Source: Candidatus Peribacteria bacterium
GTDB taxonomy: Bacteria > Patescibacteria > JAEDAM01 > Absconditabacterales > Absconditicoccaceae
NCBI GenBank assembly: GCA_031261265.1
Contig: JAISKI010000064.1
Coordinates: 1-35,160 of the forward strand
DNA length: 35,160 nt
Direction of reading: 5' to 3'
This document shows, one piece after another, positions 1-9,789 of the stretch; the first letter of the stretch is position 1, and the number at the start of each line of letters is the position of its first letter. Position numbers and translations under genes: made by a program. A model generated the notes under the pieces. That model was given only the letters and a program-made list of their open reading frames with translations. It searched no databases and was not told the origin of the DNA.

Positions 1-45
1 TACTGCTATTAACTCCCTTTCTTCTTCCGATAACTGTGTGTGCAT
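1..45 (-). CDS. Transposase N-terminus, IS30-like (cut by window edge)
   Basis: Fifteen codons are visible, reading MHTQLSEEERELIAV from an ATG at 45-43 and running off the left edge. Many IS30-family transposases begin with a short lead followed by an LTEEER-like motif and an HTH, so this is probably the first residues of such a transposase. The HTH and DDE catalytic domain would lie outside the window. With so few residues the family is a guess from the motif. Confidence 0.4.
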   Translation of the reverse strand, partial: MHTQLSEEERELIAV

Positions 46-231
46 TGCTTTACATATCACGAAATAAAAGTAATAATCTTATATTTATTACCTGTGCATT
101 TCGAATGTAAATTTTCCAGATAATTTTTCCTCTAGTAAAAGCAATCCATTTTCGTATACTACACCATAGTTTTGAAAAAAGATTAGCAAAAAAATCTGAT
201 GGAAAACTGTATTTAGTTTTGTTTTTTTACA

Positions 232-2028
232 ATGAGTATCAGGAATATCGCGATAATCGCTCACGTAGACCACGGGAAAACTACCCTCGTAGATCAACTT
301 TTACAACAGTCTGGAACCTTGAAATCTCTCGGGGAAGAAGGATTAATTATGGACAGTAATGACCAAGAAAGAGAAAGAGGAATTACTATTTATGCCAAAA
401 ATACCGCTATTGAACGGCAAGGAAATACGATTAATATCGTAGATACCCCAGGACATGCTGATTTTGGGAGCGAAGTAGAGAGAGTTTTGAGAATGGTAGA
501 CAGCGTTCTGCTTGTAGTTGATGCTTATGAAGGTCCTATGCCTCAGACGAAATTTGTTTTGAAAAAATCACTAGAACTCTGATTGAAACCGATTGTCGTA
601 ATCAATAAAATCGATAAACCGACTGCTAGACCAAATGAAGTGATTGATATGCTGTTTGACCTTTTCATCTTGCTCGGAGCAACGGATGAACAGGCGGATT
701 TTCCTATTCTGTATGCGAGTGCCAAACAAGGATATGCAATGAAAAACTTGGACGATGAAAGAAAGGATATGATTCCGCTTTTTAATGCTATTTTGGAATG
801 GGTACCAGAAGCACCGAATAAATCTGACCAACCTTTCAAAATGCAGGTGGTAAATCTCGGATATGATAACTTTCTCGGAAGGCTCGGAATTGGACGCGTG
901 TATGAAGGAACTCTGAAAGCTGGTTCACAAGTGAGTATTATTGATAATGAAGGGAAGAAAAGAAATGGAAAAGTGGCAAAAATTTTCACTACTCTTGGAG
1001 TACAGAGAATTGAACAAACCGAAGCGAGATGTGGAGATATTATCACCATTTCTGGAATTCCTGACATCTTCGTAGGAGAAACCGTAGGAGTCGGAGAATT
1101 TGAACCGATGCCAACCATTTCTATCGATGAACCGACTTTGAAAATGGAATTCCTCGTGAATGATAGCCCTTTCGCAGGAAAAGAAGGAAAATATATGACG
1201 ACCAGAAATCTCCAAGAAAGACTGGAAAAAGAACTCGAAACCAATGTGGGACTGAAAGTAGATTTTAGTGATGGGAAATTTGTCGTAAGTGGAAGAGGAG
1301 AACTGCATTTGGGAGTGTTGATTGAAAATATCAGAAGAGAAGGACGAGAACTCCAAGTCGGAGCACCTCAGGTAATCTTCAAAGAAGATGCTCACGGGAA
1401 GAAACTTGAACCGATTGAAAATCTCGTAATCAGCGTGAATGACGAGCTTTCTGGAACCGTGATTGAAACGATTTCCAACAGAAAAGGAATGATGAAAAAT
1501 ATGAATTCCGTGAATGGACTGACCACCATTGAATTCGATATTCCCACGAGATGACTTCTCGGTTTTCGTGGCGAATTTATCCTGATGACCAAAGGCGAAG
1601 GAATTATGTATTCTTCCTTTTCCCATTATGAAGACTGGAAAGGAGAAATCAAAAAAAGAGAAGTCTGAAGTATGATTAGTTCAGCTACCTGACAAGCGAT
1701 GAATTACGGAATCTTCAAATTGCAGGAAAGAGGTCCGATTTTTGTAGACCCCGCTCAGCAGGTATACGAAGGAATGATTGTAGGAGAATACTTGAAAGGA
1801 AACAATGATATGACGGTGAATTTAACCATCAATAAACAGCAAAATAATGTGAGAAATAGCGGAAATGACGAAGCAATGAGACTCAATCCGATTGTACATT
1901 TGAGCTTGGAAGATGCGTTGGGATATATTGGGCACGATGAATTGGTGGAAATCACGCCGAAAAATGTAAGAATCAGAAAGAAATATCTGACTGATGCTGC
2001 GAGAAAAAATGCAGGGAAAGTCAGCTAA
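232..2028 (+). CDS. typA: Ribosome-associated GTPase TypA/BipA
   Basis: A 598-residue translational GTPase close to the usual ~600 residues of BipA, which binds the ribosome and acts in 50S assembly and stress adaptation. Visible motifs are the P-loop [10 protein letters not shown] near residue 10, DTPGHADFG in switch II and NKID near residue 125. Domain II, the G'/EF-G-like domains and the BipA-specific C-terminus ([16 protein letters not shown]) follow. Four in-frame TGA codons at 580, 1552, 1666 and 1690 (residues 117, 441, 479, 487) must be read as amino acids. At 580 ([13 protein letters not shown]) and 1552 (xLLGFRGEF) the homologous position in E. coli BipA is glycine. The ATG at 232 begins directly with the conserved N-terminus. 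No Shine-Dalgarno is seen upstream. The gene ends with TAA and a bidirectional hairpin. Confidence 0.97.
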
Positions 2029-2045
2029 AAAGCTGGATAGAAAAA

Positions 2046-2100
2046 AGACAATCTCGATCCCATTGTTATGAAGTACATACTTTGGGATTTTTGATTGTCT
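2046..2100. terminator. Bidirectional terminator between typA and the zinc-ribbon gene
   Basis: Inverted arms AGACAATC (2046-2053) and GATTGTCT (2093-2100), with inner pairing of ATCCCA to TGGGAT. The hairpin lies between convergent genes, and the right arm touches the TAA of the minus-strand gene. Confidence 0.75.
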
Positions 2101-2339
2101 TAGATAATAGTTTGGAATCGCAAGCAATCTCCTCAATCGTATTCGTTTGAACACTCTTTATGGGTGATTCTTGATCCGCACTCTGGGCATTTCACAAATT
2201 TATCTACTTGTTGTTCATCCCAACCAGCGGACTTTATGTCGCTTCTCTCATAGGAGAATCTAGCTCCGCAAATTGGTTCTTTGCATGATACAGTGAATTT
2301 GTCATGCATTTTTCCTCTTTTAATAATTTCAATAGCCAT
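2100..2339 (-). CDS. Small zinc-ribbon protein
   Basis: A 79-residue protein with four-cysteine zinc-ribbon character: SCKEPICG near the start, then VKCPECGSRITHKEC. A standard-code reading would stop at TGA 2135-2133. With TGA read as Gly it continues 14 more residues to TAA at 2102-2100, next to the terminator hairpin. It starts 21 nt after the stop of the upstream gene (2361-3065), so the two probably form one operon. The leader is A-rich with no Shine-Dalgarno. Role unknown; such ribbons are usually structural or nucleic-acid or protein binding. Confidence 0.75.
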
Positions 2340-2360
2340 TTTTTTATTTTTTTTAATTTT

Positions 2361-3065
2361 TTACTTGAATGCTTTGAATGCTTCTAGCATTCTATTGAAG
2401 TTTTCGATACTGATTTTCATATAGAACCGTTGTTCAAATGAGTATGCAGAGTATTCCAAAAATTCAGAATGGCTCATGAGAGATCCGAATGATTTCGGAG
2501 TTGGACTTCCAACGGTGCCTTCTGGATTTGGAATTTTTTCCCATGAGAAGAGTCCGCCAGCTTGTTCTTTGTTTAAGAATACTTCGTCTTCGTGGAAGGT
2601 AGCTAAACGGCTATCACCACCATAAAGGAAGTCTCCCATTTTCTTTGGTTTCTCCTCTTTTCCTCGTTCGCCCAAGAGAGCGAATAAAAGATTTTGTTGT
2701 TCATCGGTAGATAGGACGAAGAAATCCCTAATCCAAAGATTGTTTTTTATATTCTCAAGGAGTATATTAAACTTCTCTTTATGAATTGTCCCTTTGAACT
2801 TATCGTTGGATAGAGAAGGAAATCCTCTGTATCTAGAAGCAAATTGGAACACACCTTCCCTCATTGCTTCTTCCAAGAAGATAAATTCGTTCTCGGAGAA
2901 CCATGCGATAGGTTTGTCTTCGCCTTTTATACTCCAAGCTTCGGAATCGTTTTCTGCTCCTTCTGCTTGTTTCAGTTTTTTGTATTCTTTCTCCCCCAAG
3001 AATACAGATAAGATTGCTTTTTTCTTTCCCGCGGAGAGACGCAGGAAGTTTTTGATTTGTTTCAT
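2361..3065 (-). CDS. Hypothetical protein, 234 aa
   Basis: Not recognised. It is a soluble, charged protein without signal peptide or membrane segment, starting MKQIKNFLRLSAGKKK. It has aromatic-rich segments and no cysteine motif. It has its own consensus promoter on the minus strand and is followed by the zinc-ribbon gene after 21 nt. No in-frame TGA is present. Start chosen at the ATG about 35 nt downstream of the predicted -10. Confidence 0.75.
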   Translation of the reverse strand: MKQIKNFLRLSAGKKKAILSVFLGEKEYKKLKQAEGAENDSEAWSIKGEDKPIAWFSENEFIFLEEAMREGVFQFASRYRGFPSLSNDKFKGTIHKEKFNILLENIKNNLWIRDFFVLSTDEQQNLLFALLGERGKEEKPKKMGDFLYGGDSRLATFHEDEVFLNKEQAGGLFSWEKIPNPEGTVGSPTPKSFGSLMSHSEFLEYSAYSFEQRFYMKISIENFNRMLEAFKAFK

Positions 3066-3098
3066 TTTTTAATTTTTATATTGTTTGTATTTTTTCAT

Positions 3099-3127
3099 AT
3101 TATACTGATATATATACGTAAAGTCAA
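3099..3127 (-). promoter_or_regulatory. Promoter of the 2361-3065 gene
   Basis: On the minus strand: TTGACT (3127-3122), 17-nt spacer, TATAAT (3104-3099), a near-perfect vegetative promoter upstream of the ATG at 3065. Confidence 0.75.
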
Positions 3128-3180
3128 GTCGCTTTTTTGTTTATTGCGTGATGGATGGTTGCTTTTGTGTTTTATACATA

Positions 3181-3230
3181 AAAAAAGAGCTATTGTACCC
3201 AAGGGAAATCCCTCCGACAATAGCTTTTTT
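3181..3230. terminator. Terminator of the 3240-4765 operon
   Basis: Arms AGCTATTGT (3188-3196) and ACAATAGCT (3217-3225), with an A-tract on the left and a T-tract on the right. It lies about 10 nt past the stop of the 88-aa gene and isolates it from the downstream promoter. Confidence 0.8.
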
Positions 3231-3239
3231 AGATTATTT

Positions 3240-3506
3240 TTAGAGGAGAAGTATTTTCTCTCCTGTTTCCGCTTCCAACCACTCTTTGTAATAATTTACA
3301 TCAGAGGTAGTTAGATAGAGACCATTTTCCCATATCAATTCTACATCGAATCCTGGGAGCGTATGTTTCCCGACTATAGCTACTACTTCCTTAATTTTTA
3401 TAGCAGATACGGCGGGTCCCTCTTCCTTTGCGGGGAGGGGGATAATTTTGTCTACAAGCTCCTGTTCATCCAAGGAACTTGGCAAGAAAAATTTTTGTGT
3501 TTGCAT
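3240..3506 (-). CDS. Hypothetical protein, 88 aa
   Basis: Not recognised. A small acidic soluble protein (MQTQKFFLPSSLDEQELVDK...) whose middle, VVAIVGKHTLPGFDVELIWENG, has a beta-rich pattern. It lies 11 nt downstream of the 415-aa gene, so the two are most likely co-transcribed. No Shine-Dalgarno, no TGA codon, and a strong terminator directly after it. Confidence 0.7.
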   Translation of the reverse strand: MQTQKFFLPSSLDEQELVDKIIPLPAKEEGPAVSAIKIKEVVAIVGKHTLPGFDVELIWENGLYLTTSDVNYYKEWLEAETGEKILLL

Positions 3507-3517
3507 TTTTTTTGTTT

Positions 3518-4765
3518 TTATTTCACATCATTAATCTCGCACAGCAATGCAAAATCCTGGCAAAGTTCTTTTGGAGTCAGAATACGTTTCGAAGTGTCTA
3601 TCTCAATATGGTAAAACTGAATGGGAACATTCACTATATTACCTGGGAAAACCTTTCCAGTAATTAAATAGGCATTTGCATCTTTGGGAGCAACTGCTTT
3701 CACTTCACTGATGTCATACTTTAGAGAGAAAAGGCAATTTGTCGTTGTAAAAGAAGCTTCATCGCCAATTCTCTCAATGGAATGAACAGGATATTTTGCT
3801 TCTCCTGTGTCCATACGATCGCCTACTTTAGGGGTTCTTACGAAGTACTTTCCGTTTTGTTTTATGAGTGAAAAGAAATCTGCTTTTTCTCCTTTTGGAT
3901 TATCTACCATGCACTTCTTGAAATCGAGGAGAGGATCTGCTTCAATCTGCCGAAGCCCTTTATTTTCTTCAGTAAGGATTACAAATTTCGCAGAACGTCC
4001 CCCTGATTCCCAGTCTATCTCTGTAGAAATGCTTAATTCTCGATTCCCCCAGTGACTGGGATTCCCAATGCAAAGAAAACCAGCGATAGGCTGTGTTGGC
4101 CATTCTACTTTCTTAAAGCATTCAATATCAAAGGTATGCAAAACATCACATCCATGGCAGTCATCTAAGCTAAATTCTAAGATTTTTTCTCCTGCCCCTT
4201 TATCTTTTCTCTCTTTTTTTGCATATTCTTTAGAGATTTCAAGATGTTTTTCAATAAATTGTTCTCCTGATTTGCCAAGCATACTCTTCAATAACGGATT
4301 GCCTCGAATATTATCAATGGACTGGCGATCATTATGAAACAATTGGAAGATTTCTTTTTTATATTGTTCAAGAGGAAAGACATCTACTTTCCCGTATTCC
4401 CCTTCTATAAGGACATCAAATTCTTCCTGAGTAATCTTTCGAGATCCTTTCCAACCGTTTGCTGTTCTTCCTCCTTCTTCCCATGCACTTTTTGTGTAGG
4501 TTTCCATCCTTTTAATGGTTGTGAGAGGACCAAGATGATGGGCAATAGCTATCAGTTTTTCTCCTTTAGCGGAAGTTCCAATATAGATGGTAGATCCGGA
4601 GGTAAACCAGGTCTCCCAGCTTTCTGGTATCCTTGGATATTGAGCACGCATTGTGATCAAGTCTTCCAGTGTTGCAATTCTGTTTCTACTTTTTTTTGTT
4701 AATGCTTTGGCTATTTTATAGGCCGAAAGCAAATCTTCATTCCAAATAAACACATTTTTTTTCAT
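3518..4765 (-). CDS. Hypothetical protein, 415 aa
   Basis: Not recognised. A soluble protein with no signal peptide. The N-terminal third has a helical region (MKKNVFIWNEDLLSAYKIAKAL). The centre contains a cysteine pair in DDCHGCDVLH that could bind metal or form a disulfide, and the C-terminal part looks beta-rich. It is the first gene of a two-gene operon with the 88-aa protein and has its own promoter. No in-frame TGA. The length and A-rich leader resemble the neighbouring 234-aa gene. Confidence 0.75.
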   Translation of the reverse strand: MKKNVFIWNEDLLSAYKIAKALTKKSRNRIATLEDLITMRAQYPRIPESWETWFTSGSTIYIGTSAKGEKLIAIAHHLGPLTTIKRMETYTKSAWEEGGRTANGWKGSRKITQEEFDVLIEGEYGKVDVFPLEQYKKEIFQLFHNDRQSIDNIRGNPLLKSMLGKSGEQFIEKHLEISKEYAKKERKDKGAGEKILEFSLDDCHGCDVLHTFDIECFKKVEWPTQPIAGFLCIGNPSHWGNRELSISTEIDWESGGRSAKFVILTEENKGLRQIEADPLLDFKKCMVDNPKGEKADFFSLIKQNGKYFVRTPKVGDRMDTGEAKYPVHSIERIGDEASFTTTNCLFSLKYDISEVKAVAPKDANAYLITGKVFPGNIVNVPIQFYHIEIDTSKRILTPKELCQDFALLCEINDVK

Positions 4766-4822
4766 TTTGTTGTTTTTTAAATTTTACATTATATTTTTCT
4801 CTCTTTTTTATTTACACTTGTC

Positions 4823-4850
4823 ATTATATTGATTTGATATATATATGCAA
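4823..4850 (-). promoter_or_regulatory. Promoter of the 415-aa/88-aa operon
   Basis: Minus strand: TTGCAT (4850-4845), 16-nt spacer, TATAAT (4828-4823), followed by an A-rich leader to the ATG at 4765. Confidence 0.7.
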
Positions 4851-4875
4851 TACTATTTTTTCCCATGAAATCTGA

Positions 4876-4903
4876 TTGCATTTTGAGGCGGAAATAGTAT
4901 ACT
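4876..4903 (+). promoter_or_regulatory. Promoter of tRNA-Arg
   Basis: TTGCAT (4876-4881), 16-nt spacer, TATACT (4898-4903), about 26 nt before the tRNA 5' end. Confidence 0.7.
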
Positions 4904-4929
4904 AAAATGGTATACCGAAGCAGGTTATT

Positions 4930-5001
4930 GCTCCCGTAGTTCAATGGATAGAATAGGCCCGTCCTAAGGGTTAGATGTTGGTTCGATTCCGACCGGGAGT
5001 A
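4930..5001 (+). tRNA. tRNA-Arg (anticodon CCU)
   Basis: A 72-nt cloverleaf can be folded by hand. The 7-bp acceptor is GCTCCCG/CGGGAGT, with a G-T first pair. T8 is present, the anticodon stem is GGCCC/GGGTT around loop GTCCTAA, the T-stem is GTTGG/CCGAC with loop TTCGATT, and the discriminator is A at 5001. The anticodon CCT reads AGG. The terminal CCA is not encoded. It lies head-on against the PKD gene, whose stop codon is 11 nt away. Confidence 0.92.
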
Positions 5002-5012
5002 CACTTCTTAGT

Positions 5013-8000
5013 TTATTCTTCCTCTTCGGCTTCTTCATCAGCTTCGGCATGTGCTTTGATTTTTGCTCTGATGGCGAAGAATACGACAATTCCTCCCATA
5101 ATAAGGATCCCTCCTCAGATGATTCGTAGAATTACTTTTAATCGACCGGGTAATCCACCTTTTCCATCGGAAGTGTTGATGTTTTCTGGTGGAATATCTG
5201 GGGTAGCTACACTGCTCTCTGTACTACATTTATCACTGCCTATTTCGTAATATCCAAAGATTTTACAGAATTGTGGGACATAGAGACCATTGAGGTCTCC
5301 AGTAGGAATTTTGTAAGTGTCTGCGTTGTCTGCGATGAATTTTAAAATCTCATTGAGGCGGTCTTTTTTACCAGCATTGTCGAGATTTTCTGCACTGAGT
5401 TCAAAGTTTGAAAATTTGGTAGCAACTTGAACTCTGAGATTTTCAGGGAGAGAAATCAGAATATCTTCTCTAGCTTGTTCGTAAGCATTCCATCCCATTG
5501 CAGAAATAGTATCTGAATTTTCTAAGCGAGAGATAATTGATTCTAAGAGTGCGTTTTGTTCAGCATCGAGATAGATTACAGAGTTTGCTAGGTGTTCTTT
5601 GAGCTGAACGATATTATTAGTGGTCTGATTTTTATCCAAGAGATTTTGTTTTAGAGTGAGGAGGAGGACTTTGAGATCAGCATTTCCGATATTACGATCT
5701 TCGATTCCATTAAATAGCGTTGTGATATCTTGATAAATCAGGAGATTATTCTGGTCCATCACTACGTCAAATCCCTCGAAATCCACAGAAAAGTTTTTGA
5801 ATACGAGTCTGCCAGCATTTTCAAAGTACATTCTTCCTACGATTGTTTCGAATTGTGGTTGATATTTTCGGAGTATCAGAGTATTACATTTGATGTCTTC
5901 GTCATTATCAGGTTTTCCATCTTTATCACTATCCTGAGAAATATCCGTATCAATAAAACATTGTCCTGCTCCTTCGTGGTAGAGGTAAAAGAGTACACTA
6001 TTGTCCATCGTTTTTCCTACATAAATTTCTGGATCTTTATTGCTAAAAGCAGTTTCTGGGATGGTGATTAAATGTACTCCAGAGGTAATTCTTCCATTAT
6101 TTACATTATTTGAAGTAGTGACGGTATAGGTTCCACTGACGTTTTCTCCTTGACTGGATTTGAGGGCGATACTTACCTCATGAGCTCCATACTCATTATA
6201 TTTCTGGAGAAATACTCTATTTTGTGTGATGGGAGTATTGGTCATCATAGTGGTGCTAGAGGTGTTTGGAGCGATGTGAATTTTTTGGTAGGATTTATTT
6301 CCTGCGGTACATTCCTTTTCCTCGAAGCAGATACTTCTCTGGATCATATTCCCGACACTGAGATCTCTAAAGATCACGATGTTTTTAATACTATTAAACG
6401 TTAGAATGGGTTTTACACTGTTGCGGACTACGAGGGTATTTCCTTTAACTTCGGAGATTCCTTTATACCCTCTGTAAATGACCGCCGCTTTGGGACTATA
6501 TCCTCTTTCATTTGCTTGAGTATAGGTATAGGTTGCACGGTCTTTAGTAGTGATGAGATCTCGTTCTCCATCGCCATCGAAGTCATATTGGATCGTTCTA
6601 TGAGAGACGAAATCACTATTGTCTGAAGTGACTTTTGCAATTACATCAAAGGTGACGGTATCTCCTACATTTACGGTCTGTTTGTCGAATTTGAGGGTGA
6701 CGATAGGGATATCGGGATTATTATCAGTTTGTGGGAAAAAGACGGTTGGTCCGTTTCCAATGATTTGTTCACTTTTTTGGTAGCCATCATCACTATCATA
6801 CATCGTCACTCCAAACATATATTCTCCTGCGATTCTAGGGAGTGTGAAAAAAGTATAAGGGATATTACTAGGAGTAATTCTGGTTTCTAAAATCTGATTA
6901 GGATTGTCTTTGGGATAATAGTACCGTTTGAAGTAAGCTACTTCTCCGTTTGGACTATCGGGATCAGTTGCTCCAACTGCTGTCACTTTTACGATCAGAT
7001 TTTCGCTGGAAAGTCCTCCTGGATCTAAGACGTTTTGTACTTTATTCTCTTGGAATCCGATTCCGCTTTCATTGCTGTATTGAGGGAAAGAAAGTGCAAT
7101 ATTTTTTAAGGTAGGAAGAGCATTTTGCACTTTAAATCGAATCCTAGAGTAATCTTGTTTTCCAAGTTCGGTATCATCGACTGTTAAGTCTATATATTGG
7201 CAACCGAGCTCATTAAATTTATGAGAAAAGCTTGATTGTGGATAAACGGACTCGTATTTAGGTTGGAAATAAAATTTTAAATTTGCACTCATTCCTTTTG
7301 AATTTACTGACCAGCTAGGATCAATGGTGATGCTTTGATATCTGTCTACAGAGTAGGCTGTGTAGGTATTGGTTTTTCCCTCTTCTTGGACGGAGCAGGT
7401 TTCCGTAGTCTGGAGGTAAAACCCTCCTCCATTCCTGATTCTGAATGCTGCAATTGGAAATCCTGTTTCTCCTATGAAGACCTTTGAGCTTACGCTATTG
7501 CTATTCCCATTTGAATCGAAAACCTGAACGGTGATATTGTAGATTCAGATTTTTGTATACATATGAGTCATTTGGTTGGATTGATTGGAATTTGTGGTTC
7601 CATCTCCAAAATTTCGCTGATAATTGATCACAGGTTTATTGGTTTTTACACTGAAAGTGACGTTTTTCCCTCGCGTGATAGCGTTTGGAGAAATGGTTAG
7701 TTCTGGTCTGAGCACTGAAGTGACATTGACTTGTTTTTCGATAACGGCACTTTTCCCATACATATCGGTGACGGTCAGGGTGATGGTGTGTGTTCCTATT
7801 TCATCAAACTGTACGACAATTTTTTTATTATTCTCTTCTGTAGAGATGATTTTGCTGGCATTAGGATTTGAAAATTCTCGTTTATATTCCAAACTATCAT
7901 TTTGATTGGTCACGTCCAAATCTGAAGAGGCAGTGGCATCAAGATGAAATTCTGATGCTTGAGCTCGTTTATTAGTTGGGGTGATGCTAAATTGTGGCAC

Positions 8001-9296
8001 GGGCGTGCTAGATTCTACATAAACTTCTCTGGTATCGACATTGGTTTGTCCGAGTTCGTCTTCCAGCGTCAGTTTTACCATATAGTTTCCTGGTTTGATA
8101 AACTGCTTTTTTATACTTTTCCCTTGGATCGTATCAGTTTTGTCTCCATTGCTATTAAAAATTTCTCGTGTATAGAGTTTGAGGCGGGAGGTCAAAGAGT
8201 AAGAAGTACTAGAATCGAAGCTGAAAGTGGTGGAAGTATTCCCTTCGTCTGGAGTTTGTTTAATGATGGCCACAGGATCGGATACGGTAATACTGAAAGT
8301 TTCAGATACGGTATTTCTTTCGTTGTCGGTAGTTGAGAGTTTTACGAGGTATTCTCCGTTTCCATTGAGAGGGACATTAATGTACCTTGGTACTCCATCA
8401 TATTCTCTGCTTCGTTTGAATCCATCTCTGCTGGTAATGGTTCGTGAATGACTCTGAATTTTTCTTCCGCCAGTGGGTAGGGTAGCTGATCCATCGAAAA
8501 TTACTCCCTTGATGGCTTCTTGAGTTCAGATTTTTGTAGGAATAGTTTTATCGAGTTTTTTGGTGTTGGCATAGACGACAATATTTGCAGCTTTAGGGGA
8601 AACCTCTACATTGAGATTCATTTCTCCATCGAGGATCCCTTTGGAATTATTCGAACTCCTGACGGTAAGATGTACCACATAGTTTCCTGATTCTTCGAAA
8701 GTATAATTAATAACTTCTCCAACCCCGATGGGTCTGTCAATACCTTTTATGTCTCTGTAGTATCGGAAAAAGTTTCTGCTTGGGATGGTTTCATTGCTGG
8801 GATCTTTACTTCCTTTTGCACTAAAGGTGACCGTTAGTGGAGCTGCTCCATTTCCTGGATTTTTGGAAGCAGAAACTTGTATGGTGTATTGGGCGTTGAT
8901 GGTACCTATCGTCTTATTTAATGGTGTATAACAGTTATTCATAAATGTTTGAAAATTGTCCGTAGTATTATTCACTGCTAAAATACTGGCACTATCTAAA
9001 CATTGTTGGTAGACTACTTTGAAATTATATTCCTGGGGGAAGGCAGCGAAGACGCTTCCAAAATTGCTGTGCAATTCTGTGAAAAGATCACTACTTAGAC
9101 TGTCCGTAGTCCCCATTCTTTTTGCCGCATCGATTTGTACGAAGATTTCTTGGATTTTCTCCCATCCTGTTTGGATTCTATAATTGGGATAATATTCGTC
9201 TGGTACGGACTGAGCGAATGTGCTAAGTGCTGAAAACGAGCTAATCAAGCTGACTGTGAGTAGCAGAAGTTTTGTTATTTGTGTTTTGGTTTGCAT
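5013..9296 (-). CDS. Large PKD-domain surface protein with C-terminal membrane anchor
   Basis: A 1427-residue exported protein once TGA is read as Gly at 8528-8526, 7547-7545 and 5117-5115. It has an N-terminal signal peptide (LLLLTVSLISSFSALSTFAQS). Several PKD/Ig-like beta domains follow, with FGDG or DFDGDG motifs each followed by a G-x-Y-x-V-x-L/V-x-V strand; one of these, MYTKIxIYNITVQVFD, uses a TGA Gly. Near residue 1115 is an Asp-rich stretch, DTDISQDSDKDGKPDND, like thrombospondin type-3/EF-hand calcium loops. A helical segment follows, then a transmembrane helix (about 1390-1410) and an acidic cytoplasmic tail. Likely a cell-surface adhesin or stalk-like protein; PKD domains usually mediate protein or glycan contacts. 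Its ligand cannot be inferred. The gene is monocistronic. Confidence 0.9.
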
Positions 9297-9328
9297 CAGA
9301 GAAAAAATAGAGAATAAATGCTGATATA

Positions 9329-9357
9329 AGTATACGGATTTTGGTGGGAAAAGTCAA
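9329..9357 (-). promoter_or_regulatory. Promoter of the PKD protein gene
   Basis: Minus strand: TTGACT (9357-9352), 17-nt spacer, TATACT (9334-9329), about 33 nt before the ATG. Confidence 0.7.
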
Positions 9358-9394
9358 AAAATATGCGAGAAAATTGTTCTAGGGTGGAAAATTA

Positions 9395-9450
9395 AAAAAT
9401 CTCTTGCAATTAAAAAAAATCTGACTATACTATACCTACCCCCCAGGTAT
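9395..9450 (+). promoter_or_regulatory. CsoR-type copper-responsive promoter/operator, copy 1
   Basis: TTGCAA (9404-9409), 16-nt spacer, TATACT (9426-9431). Overlapping the -10/+1 region is atacctaccccccaggtat (9432-9450): TACC and GGTA arms around a six-base C/G tract, the pattern of CsoR/RcnR-family operators, which are released by Cu(I) or other metals. The 56-nt block recurs at 17390-17445 with one mismatch (A/G at the base before TACC). No csoR gene is in the window. The operator call rests on the motif and on the adjacent copper ATPase. Confidence 0.7.
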
Positions 9451-9480
9451 GAAACTTGGTGGAAAACTGAAAATCTCTTA

Positions 9481-9687
9481 AAACGGAAAAGAGAAGGATA
9501 AAAATATCCCTCCCTTCCAATACAGCTACGTTTCAGAGAACTACGTGTCACACTGTATCTGATAATCTTTCGCTTGCGAATATTAACGCTCATTGAGTGG
9601 TATTCCAATTACATCCACCTGGTTAAAAAACATCTTATACACATGCCGGCGGGACGATGTCGTAGCCAAAAGATTAGCTTAGTTAGG
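9481..9687 (-). ncRNA. Candidate small RNA between the copper operator and copA
   Basis: This 330-nt stretch has no convincing ORF. On the minus strand a promoter TTGACT (9716-9711), 17 nt, TATAGT (9693-9688) would start a transcript near 9681. A G-U-rich hairpin at 9518-9485 (GGGAGGGAT paired with ATCCTTCTC) could end it, though the following T-tract is weak. Inside are a stable TTCG-CAAG-CGAA hairpin and GGCTACG/CGTAGCT pairing between the ends. About 200 nt long. I could not match it to tmRNA, RNase P RNA or SRP RNA; 6S RNA is of similar size but unproven. Confidence 0.35.
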
Positions 9688-9716
9688 ACTATATAGAAAT
9701 GATGCTATAAAGTCAA
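9688..9716 (-). promoter_or_regulatory. Leftward promoter in the copA leader
   Basis: Minus strand TTGACT, 17-nt spacer, TATAGT. It points away from copA, toward the copper operator and the candidate RNA. Confidence 0.5.
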
Positions 9717-9789
9717 GTCTAAATTCAAACAACATCAAAAGGATTATAAAAAAGTTAAGAAATACCTTTTATCACCTATTATTACTAAA

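Noticed and set aside
543..1626. Long minus-strand frames opposite typA
   Set aside because: Shadows of typA codon use; no promoter and no homology.
7293..8525. Separate genes within the PKD protein region
   Set aside because: All segments lie in one frame, separated only by TGA, and the domain pattern continues across each TGA.
9354..9608. 84-codon minus-strand frame across the copper promoter
   Set aside because: It runs through the -10/operator block and has no domain or protein-like pattern; the region is better explained as regulatory/RNA.
9481..9687. tmRNA, RNase P RNA or SRP RNA
   Set aside because: No tRNA-like ends, and no conserved core motifs of these RNAs were found.
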